Shown here piece by piece: positions 49,801 to 64,000 of a stretch of DNA of 64,000 bases; the first letter of the stretch is position 1, and the number at the start of each line of letters is the position of its first letter. Both the position numbers and the translations under genes were made by a program. Source of the stretch: Pegea sp. RAD2-039 (taxonomy: Eukaryota; Chordata; Thaliacea; Salpida; Salpidae); assembly GCA_034620365.1 (NCBI GenBank), contig JAQGEQ010000090.1, forward strand, positions 186,001 to 250,000. The letters are read 5' to 3'. The notes under the pieces are model-generated. The model saw only the letters and a program-made list of their open reading frames with translations. It was not told the DNA's origin and searched no databases.

Positions 49801-52217
49801 ATGGAACGTAGCTAGATGTTTAGTTGATAGATTGTAGTTTGACAAAGCTGTTCCAATCAGCTATGTCTTCAGAGGATAGTTTAAATGATGTAGATTCTAT
49901 TTTATCAAATGATTCTCTTGGTAAGGGTATGAATTATAATTTTATAATTTTTTTTGTATCTATTATTTTTTTAATCTTATAAAACTAGGATAGATATTAT
50001 ACAGATTGTGTTTGAGATATCGATTAAAATATTATTTTATCTGTAATAAATTAACGTTAGAATGAAGCTATTTAAAAGCTTTTTAAGAATTGTAGTTAAA
50101 AATATCTTCATTTTGACTTTCACTGAAGTACACTTGAATAGAACTTTTGTTAAAACAATAGAAGTTTAAAATAGAAACGAGAAAGAAACAATTATTTCAA
50201 ATCCGTCAATCATAATATCAATAATATTTTTTAGAGAATCCAAAAACCGATGAAAAAGTATCAAAAGAATTAGAAGTAAAAAAAATCGAATCTCCTGAAG
50301 ACACAGCTTCTGAAAAAAGACAGATTACCAAAGTAAAATCTAGAACAATGTCATCACGTGACCAGCAAATGTTGGATTTATCAATGGATAATGAGATAAT
50401 GAGAGAAAAGGTTTAATTTGATTTTCTGGGACTTAAAAAGAAAACAAACAAGATTTTAAGATTCTATTAGATACTCTAACCAAAGATCTTATGCAAGCGG
50501 GTTATTTAACTGCATTTTTTTATATTCTAGTTGGACCGCATGCATGAGATCTCTGCAGAAAATCTTCTCCTGCAATCGGATGTTGCGGATTATCATGCGG
50601 AGTTAAGCGAGCTACGAGCTGAAGCTAAAGAGCTCAGAGCGAAATGTTACGAGTTGATTGAAGATAATAGAATCTATAAAGCTGAGGTCCGTGATCTGAG
50701 AAGATATATTGATCTACAAAAAGCAAACAAAAGTGGAGGTAGCAGATCAGGGAGATTATAGGACTCTTCTCATCATATATTTGCAGATACGCGTCAAGAT
50801 CTATTGAATAAAATTGAATATTATCAAATGGAGCATGACCGTCTTCTAGATGAAGTTAGAAGACTCAAAAATCGTTTAGGTGATCTTTCTCCTCGTCGGT
50901 CACGTGACTCTTCACCAAGATCATTGGCAAGAAGAAGTCCTAGAGATACAAAAGTAGTTCGGATCAACTTCCTGAATTATTTATTTAAAAGGTTTACTTT
51001 TCAGGCCGGAGTTCGATTCAATGACTCTGCTGAGCGTTCAAAATCTCCAATCTCAGATGCCATTGCAGCATCCACCGCCTCATCTCATGCAGCAGTAAGA
51101 CTCTCTAGAGATCGGAAAACTCTTTCTCCGTCTGCTGCCTTAAACTTAAGAGATCTGACAATGGAAAGATATAAGACTCATCTTACAAGTAAGACTTCTG
51201 TTAATTTTATCAAAGATTAAATTTGATTTTCTGTAGGAGCAGAATCTCATTCCTCAATTAATAGTGACAACACAGAAGTTCTTCTTAAGTCTCGACTTCC
51301 TCCAGCGGTATCTGCTCCTTCAGCTGCCGATGAATTTGATAGGACATCTAGTGATGAAGAAGAACCTGAAAGTGAGTCTTAAATGATCCAACTTTTCGAG
51401 TCTTTATACTCAAAATCATTTTAGATTGCGACCTAAAAGCTGATCAAAAACTTCCTGAACGTTATCGTTCTTCATCTCGATGTAGAAGTCCTGCTTCCTC
51501 TTATCGAAGTGGATTCAGATCCTTGAGTCCACGGATGACATCAACGCAGAATGACGTCAAAGACACTGCAAGGGAGTAAGTGATCTTTCAACAATAAAGT
51601 CATCAAGTGCAAAAACTTCCATCTTTTCAGTCGTTATGCAACTCTTTTAAAAAGATCTTTACCACGAAGAGCTTTTGCTCCAAGATCTCCCGCTGACCTT
51701 CGGCTTGGATATGCAATTAAGTTTACTAGACCCGGAGGCAAGCTCAGTCGTGGTACGGTCCGGTATATAGGTCACTTGGCGTCCAGAAATGAAATTTTTA
51801 TCGGTGTTGAATTGGACAGCACAGGTGGGTGCCAGTTCTTTGTTCTTTTTAAGATTAGGAAGTTTCTGTTTGACTTTAGCAAACAACAAAATCAAATATT
51901 TTGTTGACTTACTTTTCTTATCGTTTTTTTTTCGGTTTAAACAAATTCTTATTTTTAATTCGAATTTTTTGAATAACTCTTACAAAATTACAACCAAACT
52001 ATTTGCAGATGGAAAACACACAGGAACATTCCAAGGAGTTAAATATTTTTCATGGTAAGTACACAGCTGTAAAACAAATTTAATTAGTGCTGGACAAGTA
52101 TTAAAAGTTAATCTTCAAATATTTTAATCTTTAATTAATTAAATAATTATTTTTTGCAGTCCAATCAACAAAGGAATCTTCACCCCATTCAGTAAAGTGA
52201 TTATGGCGTGGGAATAA
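46865..52217 (+). CDS. Coiled-coil protein with C-terminal CAP-Gly domain
   Basis: Probably microtubule-associated, since CAP-Gly domains bind tubulin or EB-protein tails. Exons: 46865-47050, 47198-47284, 47440-47578, 50235-50410, 50531-50738, 50787-50953, 51005-51188, 51237-51371, 51425-51575, 51631-51824, 52009-52054, 52160-52217; 576 residues. The first three exons and exons 5-6 have heptad-like Leu with Glu/Lys/Arg (VRALEEVVSLLKKHVRQRES, then ELRAEAKELRAKCYELIEDN) and should form coiled coils. A Ser/Arg/Pro-rich linker follows (DSSPRSLARRSPRD). CAP-Gly fills the last 90 residues or so: LRLGYAIKFTRPGG, RGTVRYIGHL, IFIGVELD, GKHTGTFQGVKYFSC, GIFTPFSKVI. The usual GKNDG core reads GKHTG. The start at 46865 follows AAAAAAAG and was chosen as the first Met. 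A 2.7-kb intron splits the N-terminal exons from the rest. AATAAA is at 52562. Confidence 0.82.
49863..49920 (+). CDS. Alternative first exon of the CAP-Gly gene
   Basis: ATG at 49863 opens 19 codons (MSSEDSLNDVDSILSNDSL) plus one base and ends at a good donor (G|gtaagg). The phase left matches the acceptor at 50235, which also receives the long-form exon ending at 47578. The exon is not in frame as an internal piece of the long form (phase 1 in, with a stop upstream of its ATG), so it looks like a separate start giving a 458-residue isoform without the first coiled coil. CCAATC at 49852-49857 lies just upstream. Confidence 0.55.
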
Positions 52218-54051
52218 ATTAGATATGCAAGATGTTTTCATTTAATGTGTCTTTAGAAGACATTTTCACTATCTTTGCTAGATTTGATATTTTTCATAGA
52301 AAATTAGTTATAATTTGTTTTTTTGTAATTTTGCAAATTAGTTTTTTTTTTCTACCTCTCTTTTTGTAATTCATTTGGTAAAAAACTTTTTGAATAATTT
52401 CTGAATTGTAACAAATTTTATGATTTTTTTCTATTGTAATTTTTCACTGATTTGTATAAATTGCTGTATATGATGCTTTGTAAAAACTTTTTTGTTAAAT
52501 TTACTTTTTTAGAAACAAATACTTTCAAAGGTAGCCTCTATATAGAGTGTTTAAAGACTTAAATAAATAATCTTACAAGAAAATTGAATCCAATTAAAGT
52601 TATAAACAAACTTACAAACCTAAATTTGACCATTTAATTTTGGAAATAACTTTTTTTATAGAATTTGTGATCAGTTGTACAGTTAAGTTGCTAGCGCTAG
52701 CTTATTTTTTGTATATATTGAACTTTTGTAAATATTTCTGTGCCTGGCATCCAATAAATTGTAGCTTGGAATTCCGTAGTCATTATCGGGCCCAACAAGG
52801 CAACCCAAACAAATACACTGTGAATAAATGTAGTTTATGTTTATACTAGTATTGAATAAGGTACTTGTTTTTTTTATGTAGTAAAAATATCTTTGAATTT
52901 ATTTATAAAAATTGTACAGCAAATTAATTCTAATTTTTGATTTTTTTTTATTACACATTCTCATTATAAGCACAAAGCACTTGCTATAAGCAGAGATATG
53001 ATTTGTATATATGTATCTGGAAACCCAAACCACAAGAGAATTAGAAAAGCTTGTTTTCATATTTTTACGTCTAAACCGACGTTTTAGTTACTTGTATATA
53101 TTTTCAATTTATTTTAAACAAGATTATTCACTGTACGTTAAGTAGCTTTTTTTGTAGCTTAATAAAATTGTATATATTAAGCTTCACATTACACTTTAAA
53201 ACGCAAATTTTTCACCAAATTTTTTTGTTTTAATATATCCTAATCGTTTTTATTCATTTGTTTTACTTTTATTTACCTTTTCTTGTGCTTAAATTGCATC
53301 TAATAATATTCGTTTACACCTACTAATATGTATATACGCTTGAATACGTCCTTTAATTCACGGAGGTTAATGTACTAAGTTTTTGAGCTTTACGTTTTTT
53401 TCTACGATATTATTTTTTAGTATTAGATTATTGTATACGTTATTACATGAGAAAAAATCCAATTTTGACTTGTTAGTTGTTTTTTAAACGTTCGCAGTAT
53501 ATTAATGTGTTGCATATTTAATTCAACATGTTTTTTAGTATATACTTGTTGATTATTTACAAAATAAAAAACAGCATTACTAAAGAGTTACTAAATCAAT
53601 AAACACAGGATCAAGGTCTTTAAGAGCTTGGCTAATGAAAATAGAAGATGAAAATTGGATAATATATTTCATATCTTTCATTAAGCAAATAAAATTGTTA
53701 TCAATGATATAAAAATTTTTATGAAATAATAAAATTTAATTTTTATTACAATGTTTTTTAGCAAAAGTAATTTAAAACTTGCCACTAAAAGTAAAAATAC
53801 TTGAAATATAAGTAAAAGGAAATAAGTTGTAACTGTATGATCCCAAAAAGCTTTTCTATACTAAAACACTAAACAGCTGATAATATTAGAATCAATTTTA
53901 AATTTATTGATGTAAATAAATAGCAAATGAAAGTTGATATATCAAGAAAAAAAAAGAATACTTTCTGATGCAAACAATAAAACTCAGTAAATAACTAAAT
54001 TAGTTGTAAATATTTATTGAAAATTAGAAAAGTTACAAAAATTGAAGTAAA
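52218..54051. other. 3' flank of the CAP-Gly gene and spacer before CMC2
   Basis: The CAP-Gly 3' UTR runs to about 52,580 (AATAAA at 52562-52567). The frame at 52640-52849 shows no domain and no splice context that I trust. The rest is AT-rich, with the CMC2 3' UTR expected near its right end. No other gene is seen. Confidence 0.5.
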
Positions 54052-54610
54052 TTATGATGATTTGGAGCTACTTGCTTCTTCATTGAGAGTTTTAGACCAT
54101 TCTTCAAACTTCTTTTTGTTTTTAAAAACATTTTCTCGTCTTCTTTCTCCTTTTTCATGTGAAAGAATCCTCTTCTGAAGCCGCTACAAATCATAACAAA
54201 AAGTTAAAAATGAAATAAATCTAAACATTTAGATTTGAAGTCTTTATAATATTACAAAAAATCTTATTGTAGCTTGATAATCTACAGAAGCTTCTTTTAA
54301 ATTGAATTTGGGACACAAAATCACTATAATCTCAGAGAAACTTACTTCTTCATTAAAGCATTTTTCCATTTTTCTATGAATATCTGTACAACCTCCAAAA
54401 TATTTGCTGAGAGTTTTCTGAATATTTTAAAGTTTTTATCAAATCTTTATGTAAAAAATACATTTAAGATGATGAACATTAGTATAACTATAAATGAAAA
54501 ATTTACTATACAAATATATAAGAAGTTACTTGATTATAGCATTCATCCAATAAGTAGGCAATTTTATCACATTTTTCAGAATGTCTTTTGTATTTTGGAT
54601 GCCAAGGCAT
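54052..54610 (-). CDS. CMC2: CMC2-like twin Cx9C mitochondrial protein
   Basis: Small intermembrane-space protein needed for cytochrome c oxidase assembly in other species. Three phase-0 exons: 54530-54610, 54346-54417, 54052-54183; 94 residues (human CMC2 has 79). The N-terminus MPWHPKYKRHSEKC resembles the MHPDLSPHLHTEEC start of CMC2. Two Cx9C motifs are present, CDKIAYLLDEC (residues 14-24) and CTDIHRKMEKC (about 36-46), with KYFGGC between them as in CMC2 (KFFGYC). The C-terminal part is charged (RLQKRILSHEKGERRRENVF) and slightly longer than usual. Such proteins are imported by MIA40 and carry two disulphides. The gene lies in the same orientation as the dioxygenase 3.5 kb upstream, with no sign of shared transcription. 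Confidence 0.88.
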
Positions 54611-57600
54611 TTCACAAAATTTCCTTTTGTAAATTTAAATTCAAAGTAAATAATATTTCAAACAAAGTCTTAAACAAGAAAAACTTAAGTTTTAGTTCAA
54701 ATAAAGTAAAAACTAATTTATTAGAACTAAATTTTAAATTCTTTTAAATGTCTTATAAAAGATTTATGACTAAAGTTTTAAACAAAAACTCAAGGATCTA
54801 TTTGAAGATTTTAAAGATATTTATATTTAATTTGAAGATTACAGACAAAATTAAACTAATATTTGAATATATTATCAATAAATTTAAAGAATTTGAAAAT
54901 ACCCAACTTTAATATCTGAAAATAAACTTAATTAGTTAATAAAATAACTAATAAAATAGTTAGATACATAAAAATATCTTTATTATTTTTATAAGAAAAG
55001 CTGTAATTATATCTAAAACTATATTTATATAAAATCCATTGATAAAGATATCAGATTAAACTTTTTATATAAAAGATTTTAAAAGTCAAATATTGTTTAG
55101 TTTAACCATAAATTTGTTTAAAGTTTATTTTTGAAACAATAAAATAAAAATAAACAATTAAATCAAAAAAATTATTAAATTATCGATGATTTTTCAGATG
55201 GTGAAAAATAAATTACAAAAAAAACTATATTAAGGTAATTATGGAAATAATGACTAAAAAATTAAAGTTTTCTATTAAATTTGAAAAACAACAATTATTA
55301 AGGATATTTCTATTTTTAATAAAATTTTAAAATATTAAATAAAAATAAATAAGAAGAATTTTTTTAAGTATTTTTTTTAATAAACTTATAAAAAAAATAT
55401 TAAAATTACAAAGAGCTATCGTAGAGATATTTATTACATAAATAAGTTGCAATTAGTTTAAAGTACAATTTTAAAGCAATAAACACTTTCGCACATTCTA
55501 CTTAATTTCTTTCAACTTAGTAAAAATTATGAAAATATAATTTAATTAACAAAGTTAATATAAGGTTAATAATATCAATAGAATATACAACAAAATTGTT
55601 AACTCTAAAATTCTTTTAGCTTTGTAAACAAATTCAGTTGTTTAAAAAAGCTTGTTTAATAACAATTAACCTTAAAATTTACTAAAGATATTTTCTTCTC
55701 AATAAAAAGGTTAGTTATAGTTGACTATAAGATGCTAAAATATGTTGACTACTTACTTTAGTAAAGAACTCTGACCCCTTAAACTTTAGCTGGAAGTTAA
55801 CTATCTCAAACTTTGTTAAGCTCAAATCTGTAATCCAAAATGCAATTTGTAAATAATTAAACTCCACAAATCTATCCATTAGGCAATTTAAAACATATTT
55901 TAATAAAAATTTATATTGCTAAAATAATGCTAAAGGCTTTGCAAAGATTAAAAAAATGATTTAGATAAAATTGTTACTTCAACAAAATTTCGTTACTGCC
56001 TTATTAATTTTCATTAAAATTTCTGTTATATTTTTGCATAAAAATATTTGAGTTTTACGTCTAAAACTCTTAAGAGGTAAAACTTAAGAAGTTATACAGT
56101 ATTTCTAATCATAGATTAACAAAATATCAATTTTCAAAATTATTTAACAAGAGCTTAGTTTTAACTTGGGAAACGGCAAGAACCGTTTTGATGAAAAATA
56201 TAAAATTGATTCAAAACTTTCAATTGTTTGAGTTTTCTAAAGATACACAAATTGAAGAAACATTTCGAGTCTAAAAGAGCCAATTTATCTCTACTATGAC
56301 CTTCAATCTTATTTGTCACAAAAAATCATTGGTAAAAAAGAAACTATAGAATAAGGGATTAGAATAAGAATTATTCTAGCAAAAGACACTTAAAGCTAAA
56401 AAATATACTGAAAAAAACCTTACTTTGTATGAACTAATTAAAGAAGTTAAGAAAATCTAGTTAGTTACAATTATCTTTTGTAAGAAGCTATTTTACATTA
56501 TCAACTATCATCGCATTTTCGTAAACTGATAAAAGTTAGCCTTTGTTGACCAACATAAATCAACTACTAAAGTTACTTCGACTTTACAAGTTGTATAACC
56601 CAAAGTTAATCAATTTAACTAGCTTATAGATAAAATAAAAAATTGTTTGACTAAAATCTGTGAATTTAAATGAATCTTATTAAGATACGCACCGGGAAAC
56701 ATAATAGAAACTTTGATTAATAATATTAGTAATATTGATTTGAATTCACTTGGAGTTTGAAAATTCATTAAAAAGATTTTTGAATCAATGCATCTTATAT
56801 CTTAGAAGTAACAAGTTTTAACAGTTTATTTAAAGTGGAATTGAAACAGTTGTGACTTTCTTATCTTACTCACTTTATCTAAAAAGTTTTTTAGGCAGCT
56901 TAATAGGATTACATAGCTAACTCTAGCTTACACCAATTTATAAATATATAATCTATTGTTGAATAATGATTAAGAAAGTTATAACCAGTTTTTACGTATG
57001 ATTATATCGAAATCAAAAATATTAAACATGAAAATAAGTTTAAGTTATCTAAATATTTCAAAGTTCCATTCTGTAAATGGCTATAAGATAGTTTCTCTTG
57101 AACTACTTTACTTCTCAAATCAATTCTTACTTGTCTTTTAATTTTGATTTAACTTAGTTTTAAAAATAAGCTAAAATAACTTAAACAAATTTTAAAAAAT
57201 GTCTTACAGCCGTATATTTGAAGCTGATAAGCTCTCATTCTTAGCTTAACTTTTTTTTTCTTAAATTTATTATTACTATTATCATTTTTTAAAAGCTTTT
57301 TGTTGTAATACTAAATAAGTTTTATTATAACTTCTTACAAAATGCCTATAAGTTTTTCAAACATTTTAAAATTTAGGTTGAACTGTCATACATGAAAGCT
57401 TTTAAATAAAATCATTGTTCTGGAAAATAACTGATATTAAAATATTATAGTTGATGAAAGAAGGTAAGATGAAATTGTTTGTAGGCTTAATGAAATGAAA
57501 AAAAAAGATTTTATTTCAGGATTAAAGTAAAACTTCTAGATTTATTTTTCTGTTTAGAGTAAACAATCGTTGTTTGTAAAAGCAAAATATCTTAAAAATA

Positions 57601-58085
57601 ATTAAATCAAATTCGTTTGAAAGAAAATTGAAAGAAACTAGATATCTCAACATTAGAAAATGAATTTTTCGTCAGTTCCTGTCAGTTTTAATAATTGAAA
57701 CACTAACTTAATTATAAATACTTTCTACATTAAAAGTTAAAATGATTCATACTTAAATATTTGTATAACATTGATTTTATTTAATATCAAACCTAAAATA
57801 CTGAATATATGTCAGACTCCTATAAATTCAAAACTGTTCTATTTTATCGAGTCTTTAAACTATTTTTATTGATCACTAATTGAGTTATCATTATTTGCTT
57901 ATAAGAGTTTTATACAAATTTTATACAAAACAGCTGTACAAAAGTAAATAGAATGTAAAAGCAAACCAAAAAATATTTGTTCTTTAATTTAAAAGTCTGA
58001 AAATCCACCAAAAGCCTTAAAAGATGAAATTATAATTGAAATTCAGTTTTAAAGTGATATGTTAGTCCACAACAAAAGTGAACTT
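54611..58085. other. Intergenic AT-rich DNA, 3.5 kb
   Basis: Between the 5' end of CMC2 and the 3' end of the dioxygenase gene, both on the minus strand. It is mostly A/T with many short repeats of TAAAT type. No coding exon, structural RNA or mobile element is recognised. Confidence 0.5.
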
Positions 58086-60298
<2,213 letters not shown>

Positions 60299-63200
60299 TT
60301 TCACTGATAAAAGTGTTTTTTAGCTTAACAGTATATTAGGTTACTCGAAAAAGAAAGCTAAGCACGTAATCTGCAATCTGCCAAAAAAATTGAATTAATC
60401 TTATTAAACAAGACAGAAATACTATAAATAATGATTCATTTTATTGATTTTTACATTACAAAACACATTAAATTTACTGATAAACTTAAACTTTAAAAGT
60501 GAAAAAGAAATCCTGTCATTAATTTGTTTCGAGTCAGAAAAAGTATTAGTTCAATTTTATAAAAGTGATAAAAGTAATTATCAAATTTGATTGGACGATA
60601 AAAGGGCGTGAAAAGTAAAAATTATTTCCTAACTGCACTAAAGTGTTATCACTGACAAACCATTAATTAAACTACTGGGTTGTTGAAAAGTTAAAACTAC
60701 AGACAGTGTATTTTAGCTAAACATCATTTACATAGCTTATATTAATTAGAGCTGGTTTGCCTTTTATAAAAATAATATTTTCATTTTTTGAAAGATAATG
60801 TATTCAAAATTTTCAGGTCTCTTCTTTTTTAATTAGCACTAAAAGTGTAGATTTTTCAGTATATTTTAGATGGTATTCTTTAACAATGCCTTTATGTAAA
60901 TGCTTTGTAAATAGAAATATGACCAAAATACATAGATAGAACGTTTTATGTTTTGAAATGTCACTGTTGCTCAAAACCACATCCATTTTTGTTTATTTAA
61001 GCATACAGCATTTAATAACAAAAATTTCTGTATAAAAAACTATTTAATAAAAAAACCAGTCAGAACAACATCAGTAAACACAAAATTCCTTTTTTCAAAT
61101 AATACTAAAAGTTTTTAGTAAATGCATTAAAAAATTAAAAAAGTTGAAATCTTTTAATAATATTTACAAAACTTTCTACTTTCACTTTGAATAAAACTTT
61201 AATTTTTTAAATTTAAAAATCATGATTTAATTACTGGCGTACTTGTCACACGTCTTTGCATGTGACAATCAAGTCATTTGTTACTTTAAAAGTTTTACAT
61301 CAACCCTAACTTATGTATCGTGCGTGATTTTGTTGCAATAAATATATTTTTTTGCCATGTTCTTCATTTTGTTTAAGATAAAACTTTACTTTTTAGAAAT
61401 AAATCCTCTGAAATACTCTAAATAAATTCTAATAAGTAGGTTAACATTACTTTGTTTAAACAGATATCTAAAAAAACAAATTGTCTGTGTTATTAAGCTT
61501 TGTTCTGTTGGTCTAGAAGTTTTTCAGTTCTTTCATTTCATTTAACATTTTATACATTTTTGTTGAAGAATTTAAATTAAGTATTGTCTTTTTAATCTAG
61601 AATATTATTGTAATGCTTAAAAGTTTAGAAATTGTTTTTTAAGTATATTAAAACTTAGATAGTTAATAAAACTAATTTTTTTTAACAGTTAGTTGATCTA
61701 TTAACATTTTGTATAACCATATTTTATAAAATCAAATTCTATTTATGCTAATATAACTCATTTGCTTGTTAGACTGCGTTCAAAAATTCCAGTTAAAATA
61801 TATTTTACCAGCAAGTGGAAAATACAAATGGATCAATTTTGTAAAATGTATTTGAAGCAAAACTATTGTTTTATCTACTAACTCACTTGATAGTTGCTCA
61901 TAATCTCTCAAATAATGATGATTAATGGCATACACTAACTTATGTTATGCGCAATAACAACAAGATACAAGTCAGGCCAACTTAAAGCGAAATTAGAAAA
62001 TGAAAAATTATGTTTGAAGTAAACCATCTTCTATTGAAGCAAAATATTACTAGTGCTACAAACAAATAACAGATATATTTATTTATACAATTAGATAAAA
62101 TATGTAAATATAAACAGCAAGTTTTAAAGTGATATAAAAGTTTTGAAGATAAATAAAATGAAAAAATCTTTTGATTTGATAGCTTGTAATTAAAAACTTT
62201 TATCCAATAAATATTTGTATTCAATTTTGAAATGTTAGTTAGTACACCATTATGAATAAAAACAAATCTTATCGATTTTTATTTTATGTCTGATAAAGAC
62301 TTTATTTAAAATGTAAATTTGCTGCTTAGTAAAAATCTGTCAATTGGATTAGACAATTTGTCTTTAAAAACAAAGTTGACATTTAAATTATTAGCTTTAA
62401 GCTAACAATGTATGTTCTTCATTGAAATGTATAAACTAAAGATAAAAAAATTTAAAATTGTTTTAGTATGATTCAAGCATATTGAAAATAAGATGGTTCT
62501 TACAATAATTCATGTCATATAAATATTCAAAATATCTAATTAATGCTCGTAAACATAGTCTTTACACACTCAAAACTCAGTAGAACATAATTTTATATCA
62601 ATAATTGTGTAAAGTTCCTGAAAATGCACTTTTTTCCAACTATTTTTATTTATTATAAAAATGAAGCTTGAGTAAGTGTTTAGTTATATGAAATGCTGTA
62701 TAAAAAATTCATTATTATTGCTGTTAGTCGTTTTGTTTGAATTCTGAAGTATATAACTTCTATTTAATCTATTTTAATTTGTTATGTTTAAAAATTGATT
62801 TATTTTTTCTGTTTCATTTTTTATTTATACAATTCTAAACTAAAGTTAAAAAAACAAAGCTGGAATTTTTAGTAATGTTTTTGAAGAAACAAAAACATTT
62901 TTTATCTAAAAATGATTAAATATTTATAAGATGTCTTTCCCTAATTTCAGCTATAACACAACCACCTACATTTGTAAATATCATTTTTCTTTCAATCTAA
63001 AATTTCTTTCATGTTTATGCCTTAAACACCTGCTTATAACAAATACAACCATAATCCATATTTTTAAGTGGTTTTGTTCTATTATTAGATTTTAAAAGTA
63101 TTTCAACTTATTGTAAAGATGTATTCTGACAAGTCAAAGTTCGAGTTCTTTAACAAGTACTATTAATCTGTACTATTTTTAATCTATTATATGAAGATAA

Positions 63201-63840
63201 GCCACTATCTATAACATAATACTAAGCTTACATCTTTTGCAAGCAAAAAGTGTTCAAAACAGTTCTTAGAAAAGTAATATATAGATTTATCAGGAAAGTA
63301 TATTAAGGTAACTTGTAACGATATTTATAAAACATAAATACTTACTAATGCTATAGAGCTTGTGAACTGTTGAACTAGTTTATTGTGTTACCAGTTGGTC
63401 TACTTTCAGTTGTGTTGGTATAATAACTATTTTTGTGATTATTATAACAACCATACACTTTGAATACAAGTCAAATTATTGAATTGGATTATAACTTTCT
63501 GTAATGAACAGTTAAGTTGAAAAGATAACAAGATGTATATCTCACATTTGCTTGTTGGATATAAGCGCGTTGTTTAAAAAAAATTCGATGAAATAACAGC
63601 ACTCACAAACTTAGAACTAGAAATTTACAGTTTCAATAATTCAAACTAATCTATCTGAAACAAACTTTCTCTCTAACATTTATTAATCTTCTTATAATCG
63701 TTTAAGTAGTGTTATTTATACTTTCTTTTCTTATCAAATACTTGTGAAACATAAAACGACAAAAACAGAATTTCTAGATTTGCTTCTTTAACGTAAATCT
63801 TTCTCTGAACTTTCATTTTTAACAACAGCAATTTGACAAT
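60299..63840. other. Upstream flank of the dioxygenase gene and AT-rich DNA
   Basis: The dioxygenase promoter should lie just right of 60298. The rest of the stretch shows no coding region I can support. The 80-codon frame at 61982-62224 on the minus strand is not backed by domain or splice evidence. Confidence 0.5.
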
Positions 63841-64000
63841 TGAAATTTCCGGGCAGATTTTACATGTTTATTGAGGGAACCGCAACAACGGAAGAATACA
63901 AACATATAAAAGTACAAGAAACATCGAAGCGATCATACAAAGTCGAAGAAAAAACAAACAAAAAGTTGTACAACAACAAAAACTACAACAAAAAGTTTCT
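63841..64000 (+). promoter_or_regulatory. Possible TATA promoter and CAA-rich leader running off the window
   Basis: TATAAAAG lies at 63905-63912. From about 63935 the sequence becomes unusually poor in T and rich in CAA and AAC runs up to the window end, like an unstructured 5' leader of a highly translated mRNA. Two CG-containing words (catcgaagcgatc) lie about 20-35 bases after the TATA. No ATG-led coding frame is visible before the window ends, so the gene itself is not identified. Confidence 0.3.

Noticed and set aside
54376-54747. Plus-strand frame of 123 codons
   Set aside because: It runs antisense to CMC2 exons 1 and 2, which have clear homology and splice sites.

Overview
The window is nuclear DNA of an animal. 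Genes have several introns bounded by GT..AG, with phases that match across each junction, and AATAAA signals follow several stop codons. The genes are metazoan types: LIN-28, sphingosine kinase, a natriuretic-peptide-type receptor, AP-4 mu, CMC2 and tryptophan 2,3-dioxygenase. A let-7-type site beyond lin-28 suggests a bilaterian. AP-4 and LIN-28 together argue against the best-known insect and nematode lineages. The sequence is very AT-rich and I cannot name the phylum. All gene models come from reading splice sites by eye, checking that phase is kept and comparing with remembered protein families.

Layout. 2.0-4.1 kb (+): lin-28, with a CRE-rich upstream region, a 16-bp minisatellite in intron 2 and a let-7 seed match beyond a first poly(A) signal. 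9.2-12.8 kb (+): sphingosine kinase, with one shared ATP-binding half followed by two complete alternative lipid-binding halves (module A intronless, module B in five exons). 13.2-17.5 kb (-): a clearance-type natriuretic receptor without kinase or cyclase domains. 15.8 kb and 19.7-20.9 kb: decayed LINE pieces sharing a 3' hairpin, two of them arranged as an inverted repeat. 21.7-23.0 kb (+): intronless AP-4 mu. 23.8-29.0 kb (-): a leucine-rich-repeat membrane protein. 34.4-45.3 kb (+): a protein of about 3,125 residues, most of it 27 copies of a Ser/Glu/Asp-rich repeat of about 79 residues in one 8.6-kb exon. 46.9-52.2 kb (+): a coiled-coil protein with a C-terminal CAP-Gly domain and a likely internal promoter. 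54.1-54.6 kb (-): CMC2. 58.1-60.3 kb (-): tryptophan 2,3-dioxygenase. The last 160 bases may be a promoter and leader of a gene outside the window.

The genes do not form one pathway. The observations most worth following are the sphingosine kinase with two exchangeable substrate domains, the giant repeat gene with its higher-order duplications, its possible splicing into the CAP-Gly gene, and lin-28 with a let-7 site that poly(A)-site choice could include or exclude. Between genes are long AT-rich stretches in which I see no further coding sequence.
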